This document shows, piece by piece, positions 23,908 to 32,640 of a stretch of 64,000 nucleotides of DNA. The notes beneath the pieces are model-generated. The model searched no databases, was not told the DNA's origin, and saw only the letters and a program-made list of their open reading frames with translations. The DNA comes from Verrucomicrobiota bacterium (GTDB taxonomy: Bacteria; Verrucomicrobiota; Verrucomicrobiia; Verrucomicrobiales; DEV007). The DNA lies in contig JAGWVU010000019.1 of NCBI GenBank assembly GCA_018970725.1, forward strand, positions 1 to 64,000, given 5' to 3'. Every line of letters starts with the position of its first letter. Within the stretch, counting starts at the first letter, position 1. A program made the translations under genes and the position numbers.

Positions 23908-25371
23908 TCACGTCCCGCAAAAGGTGGCCGACACCACCTCGTGCGGCTCCGGCCCTTCCGCGAACTCCCGGTTCTCCGGTTGGTCGTCGAATGGCCTCCG
24001 CAGAATCCCGTGGAGCCGCTCGAACGGCCCGAAATCCCCCTCCCTCCCGGCCCGGATCACTTCCTCGATCCGATGGTTCCGGGGGATGAAAAGCGGGTTG
24101 GCCCGGCGCATCGTTTCCGCGGCCTCTTCCGGCTGGATCCCCCGGGACCGGAGGTGCTGGCGCCATCTCTCCAACCAGGGCACAACCACCCCGGGCCCGG
24201 GGAAGAGGCCCGAAAACCGCTCCGGGACCTCCGTGAGCGCATCGGCCAGGCCACGGAACGCCAAGGTGAAATCCACCGCGTGGGTCTCCAGCAAAGCGAG
24301 CAAGCCCAGCACCGGCTCCCGATCCTCCGGCCGCGGCACGGCAATCCCGATCTTGGCGGCAAAGCGACGCGTCCAAGCCTCCTCGAATCCGGCGGCGAAT
24401 CGGTCCAAAGCCGCTTCCGCCCGGGCCACCGCCTCCTTCGGTTCCGGAGCCAGCAGGGGAAGAAGGGCCTCAGCGAGCCGCGCCAGATTCCAGAGCGCGA
24501 TGTTCGGCTGGTTCCCGTAGGCATAACGGCCGCGGGTATCGATGAAGCTGAACCGCTTGGCCGGATCATAGCCATCGAGAAACGCGCAGGGACCGTAGTC
24601 GATCGTCTCCCCGGAGATGCTGGTGTTGTCCGTGTTCATCACCCCGTGGATGAACCCCAGACTCATCCAATGGGCCACCAAACCGGCTTGACGGAGGATC
24701 ACGCCCTCGAGCAAGGCGAGCGCCGGGATTTCCGCCTCCGCGCCCTCCGGATCATGCCGTTCCACAGCGTGGTTCGTCAGCGTCTCCAAGTTCGGCAGAT
24801 CCCCGCGCGCCGAAAAATACTCGAAGGTCCCCACCCGCAAATGCGATCGCGCCACCCGGGTGAAGACTCCGCCCGGTTCCACGTTTTCCCGGTAAACCGG
24901 TTCACCGCTCCAAACCGCCGCGAGGGCCCGGGTCGTCGGCACCCCCAGCGCCGCCATGGCTTCGGAGACCAGATATTCCCGCAAAACGGGACCAAGCGCG
25001 GATCGGCCATCCCCCCGCCGGGAATACGGGGTCGGCCCCGCCCCCTTCAGTTGCACGTCCCGGCGCCATCCGTCGCGTCCCACCACCTCGCCCAGGAGAA
25101 TGGCCCGCCCGTCGCCCAGCCTGGGGACAAAGCCCCCGAACTGATGGCCCGCATAGACGGTGGCGATCGGCTCCGCCCCTTCCGGAACCCGGTTGCCGGA
25201 AAAGATGGCCAAGCCTTCGTCAGACCCGAGGCCGGGGTCATCCCAGCCCAACAACCCGGCCAGATCCCGGTTGAAGGCGATCCAGCGGGGGGCGGCCACC
25301 GGGGAGGGATCCAGGCGCTCGAAAAAAGCCGGGGGCAGCCTGGCGTAAGTATTGTGAAAAGAAAGGCGCAT
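23908..25371 (-). CDS. selO: SelO/YdiU-family protein adenylyltransferase (pseudokinase fold)
   Basis: 487 residues, full family length. The conserved N-terminal ATVYAGHQFGGFVPRLGDGRA and the active-site region GFIHGVMNTDNTSI followed by IDYGPCAFLDGYDP are present. SelO enzymes transfer AMP from ATP to protein Ser/Thr/Tyr hydroxyls and are linked to redox stress. The C-terminus reads VSATFCGT instead of the usual ...SCSS ending, so the redox-active Cys (or Sec) position is kept in a modified context. Convergent with pntB; the ATG at 25371 gives the canonical N-terminus (RLSFHNTYARLPPAFF). Confidence 0.93.
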   Translation of the reverse strand: MRLSFHNTYARLPPAFFERLDPSPVAAPRWIAFNRDLAGLLGWDDPGLGSDEGLAIFSGNRVPEGAEPIATVYAGHQFGGFVPRLGDGRAILLGEVVGRDGWRRDVQLKGAGPTPYSRRGDGRSALGPVLREYLVSEAMAALGVPTTRALAAVWSGEPVYRENVEPGGVFTRVARSHLRVGTFEYFSARGDLPNLETLTNHAVERHDPEGAEAEIPALALLEGVILRQAGLVAHWMSLGFIHGVMNTDNTSISGETIDYGPCAFLDGYDPAKRFSFIDTRGRYAYGNQPNIALWNLARLAEALLPLLAPEPKEAVARAEAALDRFAAGFEEAWTRRFAAKIGIAVPRPEDREPVLGLLALLETHAVDFTLAFRGLADALTEVPERFSGLFPGPGVVVPWLERWRQHLRSRGIQPEEAAETMRRANPLFIPRNHRIEEVIRAGREGDFGPFERLHGILRRPFDDQPENREFAEGPEPHEVVSATFCGT

Positions 25372-25472
25372 GATCCCGTTGTCAGGGACGGGAGCCCGCG
25401 GACAAAATGGATCTGGCGCAGAACGTTCTCAAGCTGTGGGTCCTGACCTCAACCTGCCCCCCTGACAGTCCC

Positions 25473-25892
25473 TCAACGCCCCATGACCCGGCGCAAACGC
25501 CAGTCGTCGTGATGGTAGTAGTGGGTGTAGGGATGGCAACCGCCCCATCCATTCCTCACATGAATGTAAGGACGGCCGATGTAGCCGGTGTGGCTCTGGT
25601 AGTAGCGCCCGGAATAAGCCGTTCCCCAGGCCGGCACCGCCCGATACCCCACCGGCCAGGACGAGCGATAGGCCGGCAGGATGAAGTTCGAGCGGGACGT
25701 GGTCGGGTAAAAACGCGGGTAGCGATTCGAGTAAAAGGAGGGTCGCAAGGTGAATCCCCGGCCGGAATGACGGTGTCCGCCGGAAACCACCCGGTAGCCG
25801 GAGGAGGATTTCCCCTTCGAATGGGCCTGGGCGACATCCAACAGCAACGGAGCACACAAGAACAGGGCAAGGACGACGGATCGGTGTTTCAT
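25473..25892 (-). CDS. Small secreted Tyr/His/Gly/Arg-rich protein
   Basis: 139 residues from the ATG at 25892, which gives a clean signal peptide (MKHRSVVLALFLCAPLLL to AQA); a TTG at 25904 is less likely. The mature part is strongly basic and rich in Tyr, His, Ser, Arg and Gly (for example HPYTHYYHHDDWRLRR) with no recognised domain. Such composition is seen in small periplasmic or envelope proteins that bind metals or nucleic acids, but I assign no function. A consensus-like promoter lies just upstream, so it is probably expressed alone. Confidence 0.7.
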   Translation of the reverse strand: MKHRSVVLALFLCAPLLLDVAQAHSKGKSSSGYRVVSGGHRHSGRGFTLRPSFYSNRYPRFYPTTSRSNFILPAYRSSWPVGYRAVPAWGTAYSGRYYQSHTGYIGRPYIHVRNGWGGCHPYTHYYHHDDWRLRRVMGR

Positions 25893-25914
25893 CGGTAAAT
25901 CCAAGGTTTCCTGT

Positions 25915-25944
25915 CTATAAACCGGAAAATCCCCGCCGCGTCAA
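25915..25944 (-). promoter_or_regulatory. Candidate promoter of the small Tyr/His-rich secreted protein gene
   Basis: On the minus strand TTGACG (25944-25939), 18-bp spacer, TTATAG (25920-25915). The predicted start of transcription leaves a leader of only about 15 nt before the ATG at 25892. Confidence 0.6.
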
Positions 25945-26044
25945 CTCCGATGCGCCTCCATGGGCCCGGCATAGGAAAAATGCCTAGCCGCAACAGGTCC
26001 GCGGGCCCATACCGCGTCCGGCCGTTCCATGGCATCCTGCCGTC

Positions 26045-27550
26045 ATGAAAACCACGTTTCCCCATCCTTGGGCCCTCGCTTTGGCCGCCGGCGGACTTGC
26101 TCTTCCGGTGGGCCTCACCATACCCCTGATCCATGCGGTCGAGTCCGCCTCGACCGACAAAAATCCGGCCGCCCGAATCACGGTCGATCCCTCCCCGGTG
26201 AACCGGGAGAGCGGTCTCCCGGCCAGCTTCGCGCCGGTCATCAAAAAGGTCGCGCCCTCGGTCGTCAGGATCGATGTCACCGGGAAGGCGACTCCCGCAC
26301 TCAACGATGACGATCCGTTGGGATTCGATCCCCGCCGCCTCTTTGAACAGCCGGGACGCCGCCTTCCGATGCCCCGCCCCCAGGGCTCCGCCAGCGGCGT
26401 GATCGTGACCCCGGACGGCTACATCCTCACGAACAATCACGTGGTGGACGACGCCGAAAAGGTCGAGGTCACCCTCCATGACGGCCGTTCCCTGACCGCC
26501 AAGGTGGTGGGCACCGACCCGAAATCCGATCTGGCGGTGGTCAAGGTGGATGCCTCCGGTCTCCCCGCCGTCACGTTTGCCGACAGCTCGAAAATCGAGG
26601 TCGGGGATCTGGTCCTCGCCGCCGGGAACCCCTTCGGCCTCGGTGAATCCGTCAGCCTTGGCATGGTCAGCGCCATCGGCCGCGCCACCATGGGACTCGA
26701 CTACGAGGACTTCATCCAAACCGATGCCGCCATCAACCCGGGGAACTCGGGAGGCGCGCTCCTCGATTCCCAGGGACGCCTCATCGGAATCAATACGGCG
26801 ATCGTGAGCCGCGGCGGCGGCAATGACGGCATCGGCTTCGCCATCCCGGTGAACATGGCCCGCGGCATCATGGAACAACTCATCGCCACCGGCAAGGTCG
26901 TGCGGGCATCGCTCGGCGTTATGATCCAGGATCTCACCCCGGAACTGGCCGGTCAATTCGGCGCGGACGACCAAACCCCGGGAGCTCTCGTCGGGGATGT
27001 GGTCAAAGGATCGCCCGCGGACACGGCCGGCCTCCTGAGCGGAGACATCATCACCCGTTTCGCGGGCCAACCCGTCAAAGACGCCCGCTCCCTCAAACTC
27101 AGCGTGGCCAACCACAAGCCGGGGGAAAACGCGGAGATTGTCGCGCTCCGCGACGGTAAACCCCGGACCTTCACCGCCCGGTTGGAGGCCCAAAAGGTTT
27201 CGGGCCCGGCCCGTGGGCAACTCTCCTCCCGCGACTCTTCTTCCGATGAAGGAGCGCTCAACGGCGTGGCCGTGGCGGACTTGGACAACGAAAGCCGCCG
27301 CTCCGCCGCCATCCCCGCGGAAATCAAGGGAGCCCTGATCACCGCCGTCGAGCCCGGAACCCCTTCTTGGGAAGCCGGTCTGCGCCCCGGAGACGTCATC
27401 CAACAAATCAACCGCAAACCGGTCAATGATGCCGCCCGCGCCATCGAACTCACGGCCGCGGTCCCCGCCGCTCCGACCTTGCTCCAAATCTGGAGCCGGG
27501 GCGGCAGCCGCTTCGTGGTGGTGGACGAGACCAAGGGCGCGAAAAGCTGA
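26045..27550 (+). CDS. DegP/HtrA-type periplasmic serine protease with two PDZ domains
   Basis: 501 residues with an N-terminal export signal. The trypsin-like domain has the triad His132 (NNHVVDD), Asp162 (SDLAVVK) and Ser235 (NPGNSGGALL). Two PDZ domains follow, around 280-375 and 420-490 (TPSWEAGLRPGDVIQQINRK). The length and layout fit DegP/DegQ. Expected to degrade or refold misfolded periplasmic and outer-membrane proteins. Transcribed alone, with a strong terminator about 30 bp downstream. Confidence 0.93.
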   Translation: MKTTFPHPWALALAAGGLALPVGLTIPLIHAVESASTDKNPAARITVDPSPVNRESGLPASFAPVIKKVAPSVVRIDVTGKATPALNDDDPLGFDPRRLFEQPGRRLPMPRPQGSASGVIVTPDGYILTNNHVVDDAEKVEVTLHDGRSLTAKVVGTDPKSDLAVVKVDASGLPAVTFADSSKIEVGDLVLAAGNPFGLGESVSLGMVSAIGRATMGLDYEDFIQTDAAINPGNSGGALLDSQGRLIGINTAIVSRGGGNDGIGFAIPVNMARGIMEQLIATGKVVRASLGVMIQDLTPELAGQFGADDQTPGALVGDVVKGSPADTAGLLSGDIITRFAGQPVKDARSLKLSVANHKPGENAEIVALRDGKPRTFTARLEAQKVSGPARGQLSSRDSSSDEGALNGVAVADLDNESRRSAAIPAEIKGALITAVEPGTPSWEAGLRPGDVIQQINRKPVNDAARAIELTAAVPAAPTLLQIWSRGGSRFVVVDETKGAKS

Positions 27551-27579
27551 GGCCCGACCCCAACCCGTTTTCCGGGAAC

Positions 27580-27625
27580 AGCCCGCGCTCCTTGAGAAAA
27601 AGGGGGCGCGGGCTTGCGCTTTTAT
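27580..27625 (+). terminator. Rho-independent terminator after the HtrA gene
   Basis: A 12-bp stem (27580-27591 with 27603-27614; AGCCCGCG/CGCGGGCT plus four more pairs, one a G-T wobble) with an 11-nt loop, followed by TGCGCTTTTATTTG. Position and shape are typical for an intrinsic terminator. Confidence 0.75.
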
Positions 27626-27666
27626 TTGATTTTGTTAGTATTTCATAAGTCTTAATAAATTTCCCG

Positions 27667-28392
27667 ATGATGCCCGCGTCCGATTGCTCCGCCCGCTTTT
27701 GCGATCTCACCGTCGCCCAGCTCGTGACGGCGGGCACGAAAATCGGCGAAATACTGGGCGGGGTGCCGCCCCAGGACTCTTTCCTGCGCCAACTCGCCTC
27801 CGACCTGGTCGGGGACGTCGCCACCGTGGCCCGCCTCGCCGCGGATCGTCCCACCGGGAAACTGCGCTCGCCCCGGGACGGGCTCGACGCCGAACGGAGG
27901 GAACTCTACATGGGATTGATGCGGATCATCCGGGCGGGGGGGCGCCACCCATTCACCGCGAAGGCTGAGGCCGCCTCCCGGCTGAGCCGGGTGCTTGATC
28001 ACCACGGGCTCACCGGAGGGACCGGGGAGTTGGATCTGTTCTTCGCCGGTCTCGATCCCTCGCCCTTTCAAATCGATCTGGCCACGCTCGATCTCCTCTC
28101 TTGGTATAAGAATCTGAAGACGGTGCAGGCGCAATATCGGGAAACGGAACGGGAGGAGGCCGGGGCGGCGCTCCCCCCGCTTTCGGAAGCGCGCCGCCAG
28201 CTTTCGTCGGTCCTCGGGCTGATCTATGAGGGCATCCGGCATCAGGCCGGCCGGGACCGGCAACCCTACGTCCGGTTGGCAGCATCCATCGAGGAAGCGA
28301 TCGTCGGCACCTCCCTCAGCGGGATCCGCCATCCGCGGAATCCGGATCCCGGCCGGTTGGCGGTTCCGGGGGAAGCGGCGCTCAACGGTTGA
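27667..28392 (+). CDS. Uncharacterised protein resembling DUF6261
   Basis: 241 residues, no signal peptide or membrane helix. The all-helical pattern and the central segment (ELDLFFAGLDPSPFQIDLAT then LSWYKNLKTVQAQYRETERE) resemble the DUF6261 family, best known from Bacteroidota and of unknown function; this is from memory and unverified. Two adjacent ATGs (27667 and 27670) are possible starts. The 45 bp in front are AT-rich and contain TAATAA 8 nt before the ATG, so its own promoter probably lies there. It precedes proS by 57 bp. Confidence 0.6.
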   Translation: MMPASDCSARFCDLTVAQLVTAGTKIGEILGGVPPQDSFLRQLASDLVGDVATVARLAADRPTGKLRSPRDGLDAERRELYMGLMRIIRAGGRHPFTAKAEAASRLSRVLDHHGLTGGTGELDLFFAGLDPSPFQIDLATLDLLSWYKNLKTVQAQYRETEREEAGAALPPLSEARRQLSSVLGLIYEGIRHQAGRDRQPYVRLAASIEEAIVGTSLSGIRHPRNPDPGRLAVPGEAALNG

Positions 28393-28449
28393 GTCCGGAC
28401 GGACTCGCACTTGCTCATTGCGAAATCCCCCACAAACTAGCCCTTCGCC

Positions 28450-30039
28450 ATGGCCTCCGCTCCGCAAAAACCGAAACAAACGCCGCAAGCCGCCCAACCC
28501 GCCCCCGTGAAAACGGCGATCACCCCGACCCGGGAAGCGGATTTTCCGGAGTGGTATCAGCAAGTGGTGCGGGCGGCGGATCTGGCGGAAAACTCGGAGG
28601 TGCGCGGTTGCATGGTGATCAAGCCTCCCGGCTACGGCATCTGGGAGCGGATGCAGGACCAGCTCGACGCCCATTTCAAGGCCACCGGTCACAAAAACGC
28701 CTACTTCCCGCTGCTCATTCCCTTGAGTTATCTGGAGAAAGAGGCGGAGCACGCCGAAGGCTTCGCCACCGAATGCGCCGTGGTCACCCACCACCGTCTG
28801 GAAGCGGAAAAGCAGCCGGACGGAACCGTGAAAATGATTCCCACCGGGAAACTGGCGGAGCCCTACATCATCCGGCCCACCTCGGAAACCATCATCGGGG
28901 CCGCCTACGCCCGTTGGGTCCAGAGCTACCGGGACCTGCCCATCCTCATCAACCAATGGGCCAACGTGATGCGTTGGGAAATGCGCCCCCGCCTCTTCCT
29001 CCGGACCGCGGAATTCCTCTGGCAGGAAGGCCACACCGCCCATGAGACCCGGGAGGAAGCCCTTGAGGAAACCCACCTCATGCACGGGGTTTATGAAACC
29101 TTCCTCCGGGATCACCTCGCCATTCCCTCGATTCCGGGGGAGAAGACCGAAGCCGAGCGCTTCCCCGGCGCGGAAAACACCTTCACCGTGGAAGCCATGG
29201 TCCAGGATCGCAAAGCCATCCAGGCCGGCACCTCGCACTTCCTCGGCCAGAATTTCGCCAAGGCGGCCAACATCAAATTCCAAGGGCGCGACGGCAGGGA
29301 ACAATTCGCCTGGACCACCAGCTGGGGCGTGAGCACCCGGCTCATCGGCACCCTCATCATGGCGCATGCGGACGATGACGGAGCCGTTCTCCCACCCAGG
29401 ATCGCGCCGACCCAGGTCGTCATCCTGCCCGTCACCCCAAAAGAGGAGACCAAGGCCGCCGTGCTCGAGGCCGCGGAACAACTGGCCGCCGCGCTCCGGC
29501 GCAAAAAAGCCTGGGGCGAGCCCGTCCGCGTGGACGTAGACAAGCGGGATCTTAACGGCGGGGTGAAGAGTTGGGAATGGATCAAAAAAGGCGTCCCGCT
29601 GCGCATCGAGATCGGCCCCCGGGATCTGGAACAGGGCACGGCGGCTCTCTGCCAACGCTACCTCGGGCCCAAGGACAAGGCCTTTGTCCCCCTGCCACAG
29701 ATCATCCAAACCATTGGCAGGACCTTGCAAGAAGTGCAAAAAGCCATGCTCGCCCGCGCTCTGGAGTTCCGGCGGGCCCATACCGTGGAGATCAATTCCC
29801 TGGACGATTTCCGGGCCTATTTCACGCCCCGGAATCCTGACAAGCCGGAAATCCACGGGGGCTTCGCGCTGGCCCATTGGGGAGGCTCCGCGGCGGACGA
29901 GAAACGCTTGCAACAGGAATTCAAGGTGACGGTGCGCTGCATTCCCAAGGACCCTGCCATTTCGCCCGGAGAACCGGGGACCTGCTTCTACACCGGCAAG
30001 CCTTCCTCGAGGCGTTTGGTGTTCGCAAAGTCTTACTGA
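28450..30039 (+). CDS. proS: Prolyl-tRNA synthetase, archaeal/eukaryotic-like type
   Basis: 529 residues. Class II motif 2 region RWEMRPRLFLRTAEFLWQEGHTAH and RPTSETIIG are clear. The protein has no inserted editing domain between motifs 2 and 3 and ends in a C-terminal Tyr (RRLVFAKSY), both features of the ProRS form found in archaea, eukaryotes and some bacteria such as Thermus. The first ~25 residues are a Gln/Pro/Lys-rich extension. Ligates proline to tRNA-Pro. It may be co-transcribed with the short glutaredoxin gene 66 bp downstream. Confidence 0.95.
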   Translation: MASAPQKPKQTPQAAQPAPVKTAITPTREADFPEWYQQVVRAADLAENSEVRGCMVIKPPGYGIWERMQDQLDAHFKATGHKNAYFPLLIPLSYLEKEAEHAEGFATECAVVTHHRLEAEKQPDGTVKMIPTGKLAEPYIIRPTSETIIGAAYARWVQSYRDLPILINQWANVMRWEMRPRLFLRTAEFLWQEGHTAHETREEALEETHLMHGVYETFLRDHLAIPSIPGEKTEAERFPGAENTFTVEAMVQDRKAIQAGTSHFLGQNFAKAANIKFQGRDGREQFAWTTSWGVSTRLIGTLIMAHADDDGAVLPPRIAPTQVVILPVTPKEETKAAVLEAAEQLAAALRRKKAWGEPVRVDVDKRDLNGGVKSWEWIKKGVPLRIEIGPRDLEQGTAALCQRYLGPKDKAFVPLPQIIQTIGRTLQEVQKAMLARALEFRRAHTVEINSLDDFRAYFTPRNPDKPEIHGGFALAHWGGSAADEKRLQQEFKVTVRCIPKDPAISPGEPGTCFYTGKPSSRRLVFAKSY

Positions 30040-30105
30040 CCCGCCCTCGCATTTTCGCATTTGACGGCCCGCGGCAGCCGGACGAGTGGTTGCCCTTCCC
30101 GTAAA

Positions 30106-30366
30106 ATGGAGATGAGTGATCCCCAGCTGAAAGTCTTCGTAAAGTCAGGGTGCCCTTGGTGCGCCCAAGTGCTGGCCGACCTGCGGACCAATGGCTATGC
30201 CTTCGACCAAGTCGATGTCCTCGCCGATCCTGACGCCTATGCCGAAATGCGGCGGATCTCGGGTCAATCCCTCGCTCCAACCGTCACTTTCGGCGATCTA
30301 ATTCTGGCGGATTGCGGCGTTCCCGAACTGCGCGCGTTTCTCCAGGAACACGGGATCCGGCCCTGA
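30106..30366 (+). CDS. Glutaredoxin-family protein
   Basis: 86 residues from the ATG at 30106 (a second ATG at 30112 is also possible; the open frame upstream lacks a sensible start). The thioredoxin fold has the dithiol active site CPWC at the end of the first strand (KVFVKSGCPWC) and the cis-Pro in SLAPTVTF. Likely reduces disulfides with glutathione or another thiol. Lies 19 bp before a membrane-associated unknown gene. Confidence 0.88.
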   Translation: MEMSDPQLKVFVKSGCPWCAQVLADLRTNGYAFDQVDVLADPDAYAEMRRISGQSLAPTVTFGDLILADCGVPELRAFLQEHGIRP

Positions 30367-30385
30367 CCGCAACGGCAATCGACTC

Positions 30386-31213
30386 ATGGATGTCACGTTC
30401 CAACCGCTCCTTGGCCTGGCCGCAACCGTCGTCCTCGCTTTCGCCTTGCGGACCTTCCACCACCCGGTTCTCCGCAAGGCGGGTGCCATCCTCATCCTCG
30501 CGGCCAGTTATGGGTTCGGTTGGATGCTGCTGAAAAGCCACCTCGGCGGGGTCGCCGCCGTGGTCGCGTGGTTTCTGTTCCCTTGGTTTGAACTCCTCAC
30601 CCGCATCCGGGGCCTCCGCATGCCGATCCACAAGGAACTCGCTCATGTCTCCCCTCCCTCGGCCATGCGTTTTCCGGAACTTTCGGTCCTCACCACCGAG
30701 ATCGAAGCGGAAGGGTTCGAGTATGTCGATGACACCGGTTGGGTTTGGGAGGGAATGAATCAATTCTACCGTCTGTTCTACCACGAGGGACGCCGCACCG
30801 AAGCCGCGATCTGCCTCGCGGAGCAAAACGAACTGGGCTTGTCTTACGTCAGCCTCACCAGCCGCGACGCCCACGGCAACATCCTCCGCACCTGGAACTA
30901 TCCTTTCTCCGAAACCATGGCGATGTCCCCACGGGTCCGGATCAACCCGGCACCAATGGCCGCCTCCTTCGTCGAACTGCTCGAACTTCACGAACACTTC
31001 CTCATGGACAGGGGAATCGATCCCTCCATTCTCCCCAAACTGGCGCCCGAGGAGATTCCCGGAGCCATTGCCTCCGAAATCCGGGATCAAGTGGATCACA
31101 ACTTCTCCCGCGGCCTCATCGCCCCGATCGGGGACGACACCTTCCGTTATTCCTGGCGCGGGCTGGTCTTCCTTTGGGCCCAGTTCGTCAAGGATATGGT
31201 CCGCTTGTCTTGA
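30386..31213 (+). CDS. Unknown membrane-anchored protein
   Basis: 275 residues. The first ~75 residues form two to three hydrophobic helices (LLGLAATVVLAFAL and GAILILAASYGFGWMLL, VAAVVAWFLFPWFELL), and the remaining ~200 are soluble with no family I recognise. Lies 19 bp after the glutaredoxin gene and 34 bp before deoC, so it probably belongs to a short operon. No cysteine or metal motif links it to the glutaredoxin. Confidence 0.75.
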   Translation: MDVTFQPLLGLAATVVLAFALRTFHHPVLRKAGAILILAASYGFGWMLLKSHLGGVAAVVAWFLFPWFELLTRIRGLRMPIHKELAHVSPPSAMRFPELSVLTTEIEAEGFEYVDDTGWVWEGMNQFYRLFYHEGRRTEAAICLAEQNELGLSYVSLTSRDAHGNILRTWNYPFSETMAMSPRVRINPAPMAASFVELLELHEHFLMDRGIDPSILPKLAPEEIPGAIASEIRDQVDHNFSRGLIAPIGDDTFRYSWRGLVFLWAQFVKDMVRLS

Positions 31214-31247
31214 GAATCGGATCTGCCCGGTCCATGTTGGCGGGGTC

Positions 31248-32141
31248 ATGACCCCGACTTCACGTCTTCCCTCCCTCGACGCGGTGGCCATCGAGGAACG
31301 CGCCGCCGCCTTCACACGCCGATCGTTCAAAGGGCGGTGCAAACTCGAGGCCCTGAAACTCGCGGTCTCCATGATGGATCTGACCACACTCGAGGGCAAC
31401 GACACCCAGGGCAAGGTCGCTCATCTCGTCGCCAAGGCGCTCCGCCCCATGCCGGAACGCTACGACTGCCCGCCCTGCGCCGCCGTCTGCGTCTACCCCA
31501 ACCTCGTGCCCCACGCCGTCCGGCTCGCCGCCGGCTCCAGGCTCCAGGTGGCGGCGGTCGCCACCGCTTTCCCCAGCGGTCAATTCCCCTTGGAACAGAA
31601 ACTTGCGGATGTGCGTTGGGCGGTCGGCCAAGGGGCCACGGAAATCGACATGGTCATCAGCCGCGGCGAATTCCTCCGCGGCAACCGATCCCTCACCTTC
31701 GACGAAATCGCCGCCACCAAGGAAGCCTGCGGCCCCGCCCACCTCAAGGTCATCTTTGAAACCGGGGAACTGCAGACCTATGACAATGTCCGCCTCGCCT
31801 CGGAGATCGCCATCAAAGCCGGCGCGGACTTCATCAAGACCTCCACCGGGAAAATCAGCCCGGCCGCCACCCTTCCCGTCACCCTCGTGATGCTCCTCGC
31901 GGTGCGCGACGTCTATCTGGATACGGGAAAACGGATCGGCATCAAACCGGCCGGGGGCATTCGCCAAGCCAAGGAAGCTCTCCACTACCTCGCCATGGTC
32001 AAGGAAATCCTCGGAGACGATTGGCTTCATCCCGACCTCTTTCGTTTCGGGGCCAGCGCCCTGCTCGTCGATGTCACCCTGCAGATCGCCAAATCGATCG
32101 ACGGCGGTTACCAGAATCCGGATTCCTTCTCCCTCCCGTGA
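31248..32141 (+). CDS. deoC: Deoxyribose-phosphate aldolase
   Basis: 297 residues from the ATG at 31248; the frame is open further upstream but would overlap the previous gene. The Schiff-base lysine lies in DFIKTSTGK, the second lysine in GIKPAGGIR and the catalytic Asp in EIDMVISRGE. Cleaves 2-deoxyribose-5-phosphate to glyceraldehyde-3-phosphate and acetaldehyde in deoxynucleoside salvage. It ends with DGGYQNPDSF, close to the YXN C-terminal tail seen in longer DeoC forms. Confidence 0.94.
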   Translation: MTPTSRLPSLDAVAIEERAAAFTRRSFKGRCKLEALKLAVSMMDLTTLEGNDTQGKVAHLVAKALRPMPERYDCPPCAAVCVYPNLVPHAVRLAAGSRLQVAAVATAFPSGQFPLEQKLADVRWAVGQGATEIDMVISRGEFLRGNRSLTFDEIAATKEACGPAHLKVIFETGELQTYDNVRLASEIAIKAGADFIKTSTGKISPAATLPVTLVMLLAVRDVYLDTGKRIGIKPAGGIRQAKEALHYLAMVKEILGDDWLHPDLFRFGASALLVDVTLQIAKSIDGGYQNPDSFSLP

Positions 32142-32251
32142 GCTGAAAACAGGAGGGCTTCGGGCTCGCGTTCTGGGGTCTGTTGCAACCTGAAGGGTCT
32201 CCCCCGAACGGGCGTGCATGATGGGGAGGGAAGCTGGAACGGAATTCCGGG

Positions 32252-32288
32252 GATTCCGCTACGCAACCGGCATTCCCGTAGTGGAATC
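32252..32288. repeat. 12-bp inverted repeat downstream of deoC
   Basis: GATTCCGCTACG (32252-32263) pairs with CGTAGTGGAATC (32277-32288), 11 of 12 positions, with a 13-nt loop. No T-run follows, so it is not an obvious terminator. It could belong to another small palindromic repeat family. Confidence 0.65.
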
Positions 32289-32333
32289 GCTCACCGACTC
32301 CGTCGTGGGTGCCCATCGGGGCCATTCCCACCA

Positions 32334-32511
32334 GCCCGCATTTCTCAAGGATCGCGTCGCGAGGCGCAGGCAAATGGCATTTTCTGCAAGGCGCGCGAAG
32401 GATTCCGGGGAGAGCGGTGGGCCGACACACCGTGAACTCCGGAATTCGAGCGGAACGCGGCAGGAATGCCATTGGCCAAGCCGCAGCAGCGAGAGCTTGA
32501 GAAATGCGGGC
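32334..32511 (-). repeat. Full-length 178-bp hairpin (MITE/REP-like) element, copy B
   Basis: The ends are perfect 16-bp inverted repeats: GCCCGCATTTCTCAAG at 32334-32349 and its reverse complement at 32496-32511. The reverse complement of the whole 178 bp aligns without gaps to copy C at 37665-37842 with about 84% identity (29 differences by hand count). The two halves of the element also align to each other in inverted orientation (ATGGCATT and ATTCCGG occur in register), so the whole unit folds as one long imperfect hairpin. No transposase and no convincing target duplication is seen. Confidence 0.9.
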
Positions 32512-32570
32512 CAGCTCCAAACGGATCCAGCTGTTTTTTTGTTGACTGTTCAAATATCGTGCTCCATGAG

Positions 32571-32588
32571 TATGGTCATATGACCATA
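32571..32588. promoter_or_regulatory. 18-bp perfect palindrome, candidate operator of the SNF2 gene
   Basis: TATGGTCATATGACCATA is exactly equal to its reverse complement. It lies 52 bp before the SNF2 ATG and 23 bp after a TTGACT hexamer, in an AT-rich promoter-like stretch. Such a site is typical for binding of a homodimeric repressor; no cognate regulator gene is adjacent. Confidence 0.6.
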
Positions 32589-32640
32589 ATGTTCTTTTGT
32601 TTGATTCCATCAGAGAAAAATCAACCCGAAGTTGCAGGCG

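Larger units (their letters stand above)
32142..32640. other. Non-coding region with two inverted repeats, a 178-bp hairpin element and a palindrome
   Basis: No gene is supported here. In order it contains a 12-bp inverted repeat (32252-32288), the full-length hairpin element copy B (32334-32511), an AT-rich stretch with TTGACT at 32542-32547 as a possible -35 box, and an 18-bp perfect palindrome (32571-32588) before the SNF2 gene. Confidence 0.75.

Noticed and set aside
27626-27658. Leaderless promoter for the DUF6261-like gene (TAATAA 8 nt before the ATG)
   Set aside because: No -35 element at an acceptable 16-18 bp spacing; too weak to call alongside the three cases with 7-nt spacing.
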